Assembly (NCBI GenBank): GCA_007858575.1
Contig: CP042279.1
Span: 434,001 to 498,000 of the forward strand
Direction of reading: 5' to 3'
From: Streptomyces sp. WAC08241
GTDB taxonomy: Bacteria; Actinomycetota; Actinomycetes; Streptomycetales; Streptomycetaceae
Length of the DNA: 64,000 nt
This document shows positions 29,755-39,263 of the stretch, one piece after another; within the stretch, counting starts at the first letter, position 1; each line of letters begins with the position of its first letter. A program made the translations under genes and the position numbers. Under the pieces are notes generated by a model that was given only the letters and a program-made list of their open reading frames with translations, made no database searches and was not told the DNA's origin.

Positions 29755-30728
29755 GCGTTCCCCTCTTTCCGTGCTTCTTGTGCCTCACGGCGTCGGCGAT
29801 CAGACGGCCGCCCACGCAGGCGGCCAGGGCCAGCGCGGTCACCCGGCGCGAGAGCGCCACCGCCCGTTCGACGTCCGCCACCTCGACGGCCCGCCCCTCC
29901 CCGTTCAGGACCGGCCGGTGCTCGACGCGCCCGCCGTACGAGAGGGTGCCCCGAGCCGTACGCCCAACGCGCCCGCGAAGGAGGCCTCGACCGGGCCCGC
30001 GTTGGGGCTCGGATGCTTCGACGCGTCCGCCCGCCAGGCCCGGGCGGCCCCGCGCGGGTTCCCGCCGGCGACGGTCGCGAGCGCGGCCGTCAGCCGCGCG
30101 CCCGGCCAGCCGGCCAGGTCGTCGAGGCGGGCCGAGGCCCAGCCGAAGCGGCGGTGGCGGGGCGACTTGTGGCCGACCATCGCGTCCAGGGTGTTGACGG
30201 CCCGGAAGCCGACGAGCCCCGGCACGCCCGCGACCGCGCCCCAGAACAGGGCGCCGACCACGGCGTCCGAGGTGTTCTCGGCGACCGACTCGACGACCGC
30301 GCGGGCCATCGCGGGGCCGTCCAGGGACTGCGGGTCGCGCCCGCACAGGTGGGGAGCCGCTCCCGGGCCACCTCCAGGTCCCCGGCGGCCAGCGCCCCGC
30401 CGATCGCGCGGGCCTCCCGGCCCAGGGTCGTCCCGCCGACGACGGCCCACACGGAGGCGGCGGTCAGCGCGACGGCGGCGGCCGGGCGGTTCCGCACGGC
30501 CCGGGCGGCGAGGGCGCCGAGGGCGACCGTGGAGCCGGCGCAGACGGCGGTGTGCAGGGCGCCCCAGCCGCGGTGGTCGTGGTGGAGGCGCTCCTCGACG
30601 GCGGCGGCGGTCCGGCCGAACGCGGCGACGGGATGGCCCCGGCGGGGATCGCCGAGGAGCAGGTCGACGGCGAGGCCCGCGGCCGCGCCGTACGCGAAGA
30701 CACCGGTGGCTCTGGGGCGGCCGGGCAT
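29751..30728 (-). CDS. cbiB: Adenosylcobinamide-phosphate synthase (CbiB/CobD)
   Basis: About 326 residues, with the typical hydrophobic start [20 protein letters not shown] followed by [11 protein letters not shown]. Conserved family blocks are [20 protein letters not shown], the helix [20 protein letters not shown], and [20 protein letters not shown]. It attaches aminopropanol phosphate to cobyric acid at the membrane. Breaks lie near 30350, 29955 and 29765; with the last repaired the protein ends KHGKRGNA, overlapping the cobQ start. First gene after the cobalamin riboswitch. Confidence 0.92.
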
Positions 30729-30774
30729 GGTGCTGTGTCCTCACTCAGGGTCCGCGCCCTGGATCGACGTGACC

Positions 30775-30925
30775 GGCGGCGAGAGTTCCTGACTCCCGGA
30801 CCCTCGGATCCGGTCACAGTGGCGGGACCGCGCCGGATTCGCACCGGACTTCCTCTGCTGCCGCCGTAATGGCCTCGGCAGTCCACCACGCCCCGAGAAC
30901 GGGCGTCAACCCAGCCTTGACCTGC
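30775..30925 (-). ncRNA. Cobalamin riboswitch
   Basis: On the minus strand the conserved adenosylcobalamin-riboswitch core is plain: a GGTGCGAATCCGGCGCGG block leading to GGTCCCGCCACTGTGACCGG (the B12 box GCCACTG is at 30817-30823), then a GGGAGTCAGGAACTC arm. It lies about 50 bp upstream of the cbiB start and so should repress the cbiB-cobQ-chelatase-cobO-cobB operon when cobalamin is plentiful. The outer limits are approximate. Confidence 0.93.
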
Positions 30926-30956
30926 GGCGGCGCACTGTGCGGAGCACCACAGGAAA

Positions 30957-30984
30957 GCGGCCCGCACCCGAAGGTGCGGGCCGC
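30957..30984 (-). terminator. Strong hairpin terminator
   Basis: A perfect 12-bp stem (GCGGCCCGCACC / GGTGCGGGCCGC) with a CGAA tetraloop lies 21 bp past the stop of the small membrane-protein gene. It probably ends the pit transcript before the riboswitch. Confidence 0.85.
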
Positions 30985-31005
30985 CCGGCCGGTGGAGCGG
31001 GACCG

Positions 31006-31227
31006 TCAGACGACGATCAGGTAGATGCCGTACGCCACGGCCGCGAGGCACAGCCCGAAGCAGGCGTAGGCGCCGGTGTGGGCCAGGGCGGCGGAGCCGC
31101 CGCGCGCGGTGGCCTCCTCCTGCTTGGTGAGGCCGACGATGCCGAGGGAGAAGAGGCCCACCAGGGCGACGGTCGCCACGAGGCTGACTCCGAAGACGGA
31201 GCCGAGGGCTGCCCAGTCGATCTTCAT
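31006..31227 (-). CDS. Small membrane protein next to pit
   Basis: 73 residues, intact, with two transmembrane helices (GSVFGVSLVATVALVGLFSL and GAYACFGLCLAAVAYGIYLI) and a short charged loop between them (GLTKQEEATARGG). It begins about 12 bases after the probable stop of the Pit transporter gene, with AAGGAAAG before the ATG, so it is the second gene of that operon. Streptomyces keep this pairing. It may be an accessory subunit; this is inferred from context only. Confidence 0.82.
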   Translation of the reverse strand: MKIDWAALGSVFGVSLVATVALVGLFSLGIVGLTKQEEATARGGSAALAHTGAYACFGLCLAAVAYGIYLIVV

Positions 31228-31239
31228 GCGGTTCTTTCC

Positions 31240-32505
31240 TTAGACCTTCGCGGCCGGGGCCGGGGAGCGGTCGGGTCGGTGGGGGCCGGGGCGGGGATGG
31301 TCGCCTTGAGGTCCTCGTCGGTGACGGCGGCGACGGAGCCGGCCGGCGGCGGGGTGACGGCCGCGATGGCGGTGGTCACCACGCCCGCGGGCTCCTCGGC
31401 CTCCACGTCGTCGGCCGTGACGTTGTGGTGGTCGACCGGCTTGCGCCGGGAGAGCGACCAGATGACGGCCGAACCGGCCACGAGCAGGACCGCGACGGCG
31501 GCGATGCCCCAGGCGCCCTGCTTGGTGAGGAACTCGGCGCCGGCGCCGACCAGGCCCGCGGCGGGCAGGGTCAGGCCCCAGGCGACGAACATCCGGGTCG
31601 CGGTCGACCAGCGGACGACACCGCCCTTGCGGCCGAGGCCGGCGCCCATCACGGCACCCGAGCAGGACTGGGTGGTGGAGAGGGAGAAGCCGAGGTGCGA
31701 GGAGGCCAGGATGACCGTCGCGGCGCTGGTCTGGGCGGCGAAGCCCTGCTGCGGCTGGAGGTCGGTGAGGCCCTTGCCCATGGTGCGGATGATGCGCCAG
31801 CCGCCGAGGTAGGTGCCGAGCGCGATGGCGACGCCGGCGGAGACGACGACCCACAGGGGCGGGTTCGAGCCGGGCGACGACGCCCTGGGTGACCAGGGCC
31901 AGGGTGATGATGCCCATCGTCTTCTGGGCGTCGTTGGTGCCGTGGGCGAGCGAGACGAGACCGGCGGAGGCGATCTGGCCGGCCCGGTAGCCCTTGGCCG
32001 TGGCCTTCGCCTCCGGGTTCGCCTTGATCTTGTACGTCAGCCTGGTGGCGGCCATCGCGGCGAGGCCGGCGACGACCGGCGCGGCGACGGCCGGGATGAG
32101 GACCTTGGTGACGATCGTGGAGCCGTTCACCGCCGACCAGCCGGCCGACATGACCGCGGCGCCGATGAGGCCGCCGAAGAGCGCGTGGGAGGAGCTGGAC
32201 GGGAGTCCGAGCAGCCAGGTCAGCAGGTTCCACAGGATGGCGCCGACCAGCGCGGCGAAGATCACCTCCGTGCGGATGCCCTCTTCGTTGATGATCCCGC
32301 CGGAGATCGTCTTGGCGACCTCCACGGACAGGAACGCGCCGACGAGGTTGAGCACGGCGGACATGGCCACCGCCGTCTTGGGCTTGAGCGCACCGGTCGA
32401 GATGGTCGTGGCCATCGCGTTCGCGGTGTCGTGGAAACCGTTCGTGAAATCGAACACGAGAGCTGTCACGACCACAATGGCGAGCAGCAGCGTGATGTGT
32501 TCCAT
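31240..32505 (-). CDS. pit: PiT-family low-affinity inorganic phosphate transporter
   Basis: About 422 residues. The PiT signature repeats are both present: VFDFTNGFHDTANAMATTIS near the N-terminus and SLAHGTNDAQKTMGIITLAL in the middle, with LPSSSSHALFGGLIGAAVMS between. The C-terminus is a cytoplasmic acidic/Pro tail ending PAAKV after one repaired break near 31275; another break is near 31870. A PHO-box-like direct repeat lies 48 bp upstream of the start. In S. coelicolor the corresponding gene is, from memory, pitH2. Confidence 0.92.
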   Translation of the reverse strand: MEHITLLLAIVVVTALVFDFTNGFHDTANAMATTISTGALKPKTAVAMSAVLNLVGAFLSVEVAKTISGGIINEEGIRTEVIFAALVGAILWNLLTWLLGLPSSSSHALFGGLIGAAVMSAGWSAVNGSTIVTKVLIPAVAAPVVAGLAAMAATRLTYKIKANPEAKATAKGYRAGQIASAGLVSLAHGTNDAQKTMGIITLALVTQGVVARLEPAPVGRRLRRRRHRARHLPRRLAHHPHHGQGPHRPPAAAGLRRPDQRRDGHPGLLAPRLLPLHHPVLLGCRDGRRPRPQGRCRPLVDRDPDVRRLGPDPARRGPGRRRRRVPHQAGRLGHRRRRGPARGRFGRHLVALPAQAGRPPQRHGRRRGGRGARGRGDHRHRGRHPAAGRLRRRRHRRGPQGDHPRPGPHRPDRSPAPAAKV

Positions 32506-32552
32506 TTACCCAGGCAATCGTTTGACGTCAGTGGCTGGTCGAACGTAAGCAA

Positions 32553-32574
32553 CCTGGGTGAACGGAAGATGAAC
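32553..32574 (-). promoter_or_regulatory. PHO box (PhoP binding site) upstream of pit
   Basis: On the pit strand two adjacent 11-bp direct repeat units, GTTCATCTTCC and GTTCACCCAGG, match the Streptomyces PHO-box pattern (GTTCAYYYRSS). A weaker third unit follows. This places pit under PhoR-PhoP phosphate control. Confidence 0.82.
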
Positions 32575-32952
32575 TGGGGCGGGCGGCGTGGTGTCCCTAA
32601 CCGGTGCCGGGAGATTCCGCTTGGTCCTCGCGGAGGGGTCCGGGGAGGGCCGTCCACGATGCGGGCACCCCGCGACCCCGGGTAATCCGGGCCCCGCAAG
32701 GCCCCGGCGGCCTGCCCCGGTTCCTCCCCCGCCGCCCCGTTCCGCTCCCCGGACCCGGACCACCCGACCGGGGGACCCCGCCGAGGAGACCCACGTCACT
32801 CCCCGGAGGGGCGGCCTCCGGTCGTCGGGGCCGCCCCTCCGGACCTGGGGCGCCTCCTCCGGACCCGAGGCGGTCCCTCCTCCTCCCGTCCCTCCGGGCC
32901 CGGGGCCGCCCCTCCGGTGGCATCCCGGCCCCGTCCTGCGGACACTGGGGGT
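32575..32952. other. Intergenic region between pit and the hydrolase gene
   Basis: A divergent promoter region of about 380 bp. It is dominated by C-rich low-complexity sequence with repeated ctccgga/ccgggg-like words and no coding frame with family similarity. No clear second regulatory motif is seen beyond the PHO box at its edge. Confidence 0.4.
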
Positions 32953-34075
32953 GTGCGCCCGGCTACAGCGACGGCAGCGGCCGTCACCACCCTGTTCGGT
33001 GTCGGCGCGGCCGCGGTCGCGGCCGGCCGGTACGCCAGCGACCTCGCCCTCGGGGCGTCGTCCGTCCGCCCCCTGCCCGGCGATCCCCGGCTGACCGTGC
33101 ACGCCACGGGCCCCGACCGGATCACCCTCACCCGCAGCCTCGCCTCGCTGCGCCCCGGCACGTACGGCATGGAGGGCCCCGGCCTGCACGCCGTCCTCGG
33201 CCCCGTCCTCACCCGGACCCCGCACACCGCCGACACCGTCGTCCGGCGCCTGGAGCGGGTCGAGCTCGGCGCCCCGGGCCCGGCGCCCGCGTCCGGCTCA
33301 CCCCCGCGCTCCACCGGGGCACGCCCACGAGCGCCCTCGGGCTCGACCACGAGGACGTGGAGATCCCCGGCGAACTCGGCCCCTGCCGGCCTGGCTCGTG
33401 CCCGCCCCGCGCACCACCTGGGTGATCGCCCTGCACGGCCTCGGCGCCACCCGCGAACACCCGCTGAACGTCGTCCCCTTCTACCACCGGCACCGGATCC
33501 CCGTCCTCGTCCCCGCCTACCGGGGCGACGCGGGCGCTCCCCCTCTCCGGACGGCCTCGCCCACCTCGGCGACTCCGAGTGGCGCGACGTCGACGCCGCC
33601 GTCCGCTACGCCGTCCGCCGGGGCGCGCAGAAGGTCGTCCTGCACGGTTGGGGGCCCGGGGCGTCGATGGCCCTGCGCGCCGCCGCCGACTCGGGGTGCG
33701 CGACCGGATCGCCGGCCTCGTCCTCGACTCCCCGGTCCTGGACTGGGAGGTCACCCTCCGCAACCTCGCGTCCGCCCGGCACGTCCCCGGCTTCCTGATG
33801 CCGCTCGCCGTCCGCGCCGCCCGGGGCAGGACGGGCCCGCACGGCGACCTCCTCCAGCTCGCCTCGGCCCCCGGCGCCCTGCGCTCCCCGGTCCTCTCTT
33901 CCACGGCCCCGAGGACGCGATCGCCCCCTGGGAGCCCTCCGTCGAACTCGCCGCCCGCCGCCCCGACCTGATCAGCCCGAAGACCGTCCGGGACGCCCCG
34001 CACGCGGCGATGTGGAACCCCGACCCGGTCCGCTACGAGGAGTCCCTGCGCCGCTTCCTCGTCCCGCTGCTCTGA
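32953..34075 (+). CDS. Alpha/beta-hydrolase family protein with N-terminal membrane segment
   Basis: About 374 residues. A hydrophobic N-terminal helix (ATATAAAVTTLFGVGAAAVAA) suggests a signal anchor. The hydrolase part has the oxyanion-type start WVIALHGLGATREHPLNVV, a nucleophile-elbow position WGPGASMALRAA in which the usual GxSxG reads G-W-G-P-G, and a C-terminal acid/His region LLFHGPEDAIAPWEPSVELA and DAPHAAMWNPDP. The missing nucleophile Ser at the elbow is worth noting. Breaks lie near 33280, 33390, 33545, 33695 and 33900. The substrate is unknown. Confidence 0.75.
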
Positions 34076-34292
34076 GACCTCCCGCGCGACCGCCGCGGCG
34101 GCCTTCCCGCGGCCTCCTCAGCGGCGGCCTTCCCCACCGCCCCTCCGCACCGGCGCCGGGGCGCCCCGCCCGAAGCCTCCGCGGCTACCTCCGTACGGTC
34201 TTCGCGGGACCTCCGCCGGGCCTCCGCGGGGCCCGTTCCGACGGCGCGGCCGATTCCGATTGGCTTTCGGGCCGTCAGCGGAAGACTGCCCC

Positions 34293-35726
34293 GTGACGTC
34301 TCGAAAGCCCGATGAACCATTGGCGCGCAACTCCAGACTCCGACTCGTCCGCCCACGGTCGCTGGCCACCGCCCGACGGGCCGTGACGACCCGGCGCACC
34401 CGGCCGGCGCCGCGGCCGCCCGAGGGCACTCCGCCCCGCGCGGAACTCGCCCGCCAGGCCCGGCACGTCCTCGCCGACGCCGTACGGATCGCCCGCTGGG
34501 CCGCCGTCGAGGGCGGGCCCCGGACGGCCCCCGCACCGGCTCCGGCGCCCTCCCCCGCAGGAAAGGGCCGCCGCGGCCTCGACCTGACGCCCGGCCAGGT
34601 CCGGGCCGGCTGGGACCGCGCCCGGCTCGCCGGACTCGTCGAACTCCACGGCGACACCGCCCGCCCCGGCTGGCGGCTGCACGCCTGGGACCGCGACGAC
34701 TCCGCCGTGCTGCGCGGCTGGGTCGCCCTCTTCGACGCCTGGTCCCTGGTGCACCCGGCCCCGAGGGGTCGCCCCGAGCGCCGTCGCGGAGGTCGTCGAG
34801 GCCGTCCCGCAGGTGCTCTCGCTGCTCCAGCTCTCCCAGGGCCCGGTCCTCGTCCCGACCCTCCTGGACCTCCTCGGCCAGCGGGTCGAGGAGCTCCGCG
34901 AGGAGCGCTGCGAGGTCCCCGCGCCCGAACAGGGCCCGGAGGCCCCGAGGCCCCGGCCGCGCCCGGCACCGCCGGGCTGCCCGCCCTCTCGACTGGGCCC
35001 TGGAGGGCCTGGCCGCCGTCGGCGCGCTCACCCTGGACTCCGACGCCGCTGCCGACTCCGCCTCCGATGCCGGTCAGCGCCACGCCACCCTCACCCCGCT
35101 CGGCAACTGGGCGGTGTGGGTCAAGCTGGAGCAGATCTGCGTCGCCGCGCAGAGCCCCGCGGGCAACATCGAGCAGTCCGCCGAGGACATGCTCCGCGGC
35201 TGCGCCCGGCTCACCCCGGGCCCGGCCCGTGACGAGTACCGCGCCTGGCTCGCGGCCCGCACCCTCTCCAGCGCGGTGGCCGAGCTCCTCGCCGTCGCCC
35301 GGGGCGAGGACGCCCTGCTGCGCGGCCTCGCCTTCGAGGCGCTCCGGGTCGTCGGCGCCCCCGCCGAGGCCGAGGTCCGGGCCACCGTCGCCGAGCCCTC
35401 GCTGCGCCCGTACGCGCTGCTCTGGCTCGCGGAGTACGAGGGCGCCGACCCCGACGACGCCCAGGAGGTGCTGACCCGGGAGGAGGCCACCTGGCTCTGG
35501 TGGACACCGCCGCGGCCGTCGCCGACCACGGCGAGAGCGCGCTGCTCGTCCGCCACCTCGACTCCGCCGTGCAGGGCACCGTCCCCGCGCTGCTCGACGA
35601 GGTCCGGGCCGTCGGCCACCCCCGTACCGTCCAGGTCCTCGTCGCCCTCGCCGCCGCCCACCCGGACCCGGCCCTGGCCAAGGCGGTCCGCAGGGCCGCC
35701 TTCCAGGTCCACACCGGGGAGCGTGA
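34293..35726 (+). CDS. Conserved hypothetical protein, helical repeat-like
   Basis: About 478 residues from a GTG. The N-terminus is basic (LARNSRLRLVRPRSLATARR). A region GLDLTPGQVRAGWDRARLAG resembles a winged-helix-like segment and is followed by LHAWDRDDSAVLRGWVALFD. The second half is rich in short alternating helices (SAVAELLAVARGEDALLRGL, LRPYALLWLAEYEG, GTVPALLDEVRAVGHPRTVQ) like HEAT-type repeats. Restoring one G near 35718 gives the ending HTGGA. Other breaks lie near 34765, 34810, 34940, 35000 and 35497. I know this pattern from Streptomyces genomes but no function. Confidence 0.6.
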
Positions 35727-35786
35727 CGCGCGTCCCCGGCGCCGCGGAACGGTCCGCGGCGCCGGGGACGACTCGACCGGAGGTGC

Positions 35787-36676
35787 TCAGCGGAAGGTGT
35801 CGCAGCGGGCCATGTCGCCGGTCTCGTAGCCCGTGTAGAACCACTGCTGCCGCTGCGCCGCCGAGCCGTGGGTCCAGCTCTCCGGCGTCACCCGGCCCTG
35901 GAACTTCTCCTGGATCCGGTCGTCGCCCACCGCGGCCGCCGCGTTCAGACCGTCCTGGATGTCCTGGTCGGTGAGCTGCGTCAGCAGCTTCCGGCCCGTC
36001 TTCTCGTCGGGCGTGGTCGTCGCGTGCCGCGCCCACACGCCCGCGTAGCAGTCGGCCTGGAGCTCGACCCGCACCGCGTTGGAGTCCGCGCCGGTCCGGC
36101 CGTCCTGGGCGCGCTCCAGGGTCCCCATCAGGTTCTGGACGTGGTGGCCGTACTCGTGCGCCACCACGTACGCCTCGGCGAAGGGCCCGCCGCTCGCCCC
36201 GAACTTGGTGCGCAGCTCGTCGAAGAAGTCCAGGTCCAGGTAGACCTGCCGGTCGCCGGGGCAGTAGAACGGCCCCACCGCCGAGGTCGCCGTGCCGCAC
36301 GCGGTCCCGACCCGCTGGGTGAAGAGCTTGGTGGTGGCGTTGGCGTAGGTCCCGCCCCGGCGCTCGTACTCGCCCCGCCAGTAGTCCTGCACGCTGTTGA
36401 CGACGGCGACGATCCGGCAGTCCTCGCGCGTGTTGGCGTCCGAGCCCTTCTTGCAGACCTGGTCCACCTGGGCCGCCGAGGACGAGGTCGCGGCCGGCTG
36501 GTCGCCGCCGTCCGAGAGCCCGAGCTGGTCGGGCCCCACCCCGAAGAACAGTCCCAGGACCAGCGCGACGAAACCGATGATCCCGCCGCCGATGGTCGCA
36601 CCACCGCCCGGGATCCGGCTTCCCGGGAGTCACTGACCTCCGAGGTGTCCAGATCGGCGTTGTCGTCGAACTGCAC
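35787..36676 (-). CDS. Neutral zinc metallopeptidase (YpfJ-like)
   Basis: About 296 residues from a GTG with GGAGGG upstream. After a short N-terminal tail ([14 protein letters not shown]) comes one transmembrane helix ([19 protein letters not shown]) and an extracytoplasmic domain. The zinc motif is HEYGHH in [20 protein letters not shown], with the third ligand region [14 protein letters not shown] and two likely disulfides (QVCKKG/EDCRIV; YCPGD/GTACGT). The family ending MARCDTFR is present. One break near 36615 lies just before the membrane helix. Convergent with the preceding gene. Confidence 0.9.
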
Positions 36677-36955
36677 GGTCCACCACCCTCCGCTGTCCGC
36701 CGGGCAGTGACCGCCGCCCTGCGCCGAGTATCGGACGGCCGTGTACCCGGCGCTTCTTTGCGAAGCGTCGGTGGAGGGGCGGGCCGGCGGAGGGCGCGGG
36801 AGGCGCGGGCGGGAGCGGTCCGCGCCCCACATGGCCGAAAACCAGTTGCAGGGTCCCGTTAGACTGGCCGTATGGCCATTCTCCCCGTGCATTAGCGGCG
36901 TCGAAGCCCTCCACCCCGTCCTTCCGCCGTATCCCCACCGCCCTGGAGTCTGTCC

Positions 36956-38552
36956 GTGATCACCGCTTCCGGCATCGAGCTGCGCGCCGGCGCCCGTGTC
37001 CTCATCGAGTCCGCTTCCTTCCGCGTCGCCAAGGGCGACCGCATCGGCCTGGTCGGCCGCAACGGAGCGGGCAAGACCACCTCACCAAGTGCCTGGCCGG
37101 CGAGGGCCAGCCCGCCGGCGGCACCATCACGCGCTCCGGCGAGGTCGGCTACCTCCCGCAGGACCCGCGCACCGGCGACCTCGACGTCCTGGCCCGCGAC
37201 CGCATCCTCTCCGCCCGCGGCCTCGACACCCTCCCTCAAGAAGATGCGGACGAACGAGGAGCGGATCGCCACCGGCAGCGGTGCCACCCGCGACAAGGCC
37301 CTGCGCCAGTACGAGCGCCAGGAGACCGAGTTCCTCACCAAGGGCGGGTACGCGGCCGAGGCCGAGGCCTCCACCATCGCCGCCGCCCTCGGCCTGCCCG
37401 ACCGGGTCATGGGCCAGCCGCTGCACACCCTCTCCGGCGGTCAGCGCCGCCGCGTCGAGCTCGCCCGGATCCTCTTCTCGGACGCCGACACGCTCCTCCT
37501 CGACGAGCCCACGAACCACCTCGACGCCGACTCGATCGTCTGGCTGCGCGACTACCTGAAGACCTACCGCGGCGGCTTCATCGTCATCTCCCACGACGTC
37601 GACCTGGTCGAGACCGTGGTCAACAAGGTCTTCTACCTGGACGCCAACCGCTCCGTGATCGACGTCTACAACATGGGCTGGAAGCTCTACCAGCAGCAGC
37701 GCGAGGCCGACGAGAAGCGCCGCAAGCGCGAGCGCCAGAACGCCGAGAAGAAGGCCGCCGCGCTCAACTCGCAGGCCGACAAGATGCGCGCCAAGGCCAC
37801 CAAGACCGTCGCCGCGCAGAACATGGCCAAGCGCGCCGAGCGGCTGCTCTCCGGCCTGGAGGCGGTGCGCGCCTCCGACAAGGTCGCCAAGCTGCGCTTC
37901 CCGAGCCCTCGCCCTGCGGCAAGACCCCGCTGACGGCCGAGGGGCTCTCCAAGTCGTACGGCTCGCTGGAGATCTTCACCGACGTGAGCCTCGCCATCGA
38001 CAAGGGCTCGCGCGTCGTCATCCTCGGCCTCAACGGCGCCGGCAAGACGACCCTGCTGCGCCTGCTCGGCGGGGTCGAGCAGCCCGACACCGGCGAGGTC
38101 ACCCCGGGCCACGGCCTCAAGCTCGGCTACTACGCCCAGGAGCACGAGACCCTGGACCCCGACCGGACCGTCCTGGAGAACATGCGCTCGGCCGCGCCCG
38201 ACCTCGACCTCGTCGACGTGCGCAAGACGCTGGGCTCGTTCTCTTCTCCGGCGACGACGTCGACAAGCCGGCCGGGGTGCTCTCCGGCGGCGAGAAGACC
38301 CGGCTCGCCCTGGCGACCCTGGTCGTCTCCTCGGCGAACGTGCTGCTCCTCGACGAGCCCACCAACAACCTGGACCCGGCCAGCCGCGAGGAGATCCTCG
38401 GCGCGCTGCGCACCTACAAGGGCGCCGTCGTCCTCGTCACCCACGACGAGGGGGCCGTGGAGGCGCTCGACCCGGAGCGGATCATCCTGCTCCCGGACGG
38501 CGTCGAGGACCTGTGGGGCGCGGACTACGCGGACCTGGTGGCCCTGGCCTGA
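36956..38552 (+). CDS. ABC-F family ATPase (ribosome-associated)
   Basis: About 532 residues with two ATP-binding cassettes and no membrane helices. First cassette: Walker A GLVGRNGAGKTT, signature LSGGQRRRVELARILFSD, Walker B TLLLDEPTNHLDADSI. The inter-domain linker is long and charged (READEKRRKRERQNAEKKAA). Second cassette: Walker A LGLNGAGKTTLLRLL, signature LSGGEKTRLALATLVVSS, Walker B VLLLDEPTNNLDPAS. Breaks lie near 37082, 37233, 37905 and 38242. ABC-F proteins act on the ribosomal E site; whether this one is housekeeping or antibiotic-protecting cannot be told from sequence. Confidence 0.93.
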
Positions 38553-38915
38553 CCGCCGGGAAGCCCCCGAGGACCCTCCGGGGCCCCGGACGATCATCCC
38601 GGGCTGGATCATTCGGCTCATGGGTGATCCATCATCTGAGTGAGGACGTCTCGTACCCGTCGGCGCGGTGCTCTGCTGAATCCTTCCGGCAGACCCGCGC
38701 CGCACGCGTCTTCCCGGAGCCCCGCTGACCTGGCACTTCCCGTCCCGACCGGCGTGGCGGCGCCTTTCCCGAAGATCGGAAGACGAGGTTCCGGTCGTGA
38801 CGACGGGGTACCCGTCCACCAAGGAAGCGGCACGGACCTTGTCGAATGGGTGGCCAGGACGGACGGAGGGGTGATCATGAGAAGTCCAGAGCGCACTTCC
38901 CATGAGGAGGCACGG
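38553..38915. other. Upstream region of gbn with clustered GATC sites
   Basis: About 360 bp without a gene. It contains five GATC tetramers (at 38592, 38607, 38626, 38774 and 38873), the first three within 40 bp and two of them inside GATCAT words. This is the likely promoter of the following nucleoid-protein gene. Confidence 0.6.
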
Positions 38916-39137
38916 GTGGCCGAGACTCTGAAGAAGGGCAGCCGGGTGACCGGCGCCGCGCGTGACAAGCTCGCGGCAGACCTGAAGAAGAAGTACGACT
39001 CCGGTGCGAGCATCCGGGCGCTGGCCGAGGAAACCGGTCGCTCCTACGGATTCGTCCACCGGATGCTCAGTGAGTCCGGGGTCACGCTGCGTGGACGCGG
39101 CGGAGCGACACGGGGCAAGAAGGCGGCCTCGGCCTGA
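38916..39137 (+). CDS. gbn: Gbn-like small nucleoid-associated DNA-binding protein
   Basis: 73 residues from a GTG with GAGGAGG seven bases upstream, intact. The N-terminal basic helix (TLKKGSRVTGAARDKLAADL) is followed by a helix-turn-helix (SIRALAEETGRSYGFVHRML) and a basic Gly-rich tail (RGRGGATRGKKAASA). It matches my memory of S. coelicolor SCO1839 (Gbn), an abundant nucleoid-associated protein that binds GATC and affects development. An upstream in-frame ATG at 38878 is less likely because it lacks a good ribosome-binding site. Confidence 0.82.
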   Translation: MAETLKKGSRVTGAARDKLAADLKKKYDSGASIRALAEETGRSYGFVHRMLSESGVTLRGRGGATRGKKAASA

Positions 39138-39263
39138 CAGGGGCGGCCCGACCGGGCCACCGGGTCCCCGGTGGCCACCCGGCCGGCCCCAGGGCGGGCC
39201 GGGTGGTTACTGTGCAGTCACTTAGCAATGGACGCAGTGCTGCACCGGAACCGGAGGCGCCCC

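Noticed and set aside
30957..30984. The hairpin near the cobalamin riboswitch as the riboswitch's own terminator
   Set aside because: It lies upstream of the riboswitch on the minus strand, so it ends the preceding pit transcript instead of regulating cbiB.
34078..34292. Minus-strand ORFs across 34.0-35.1 kb
   Set aside because: Arg/Ala/Gly-rich shadows opposite the conserved plus-strand gene; no motifs.
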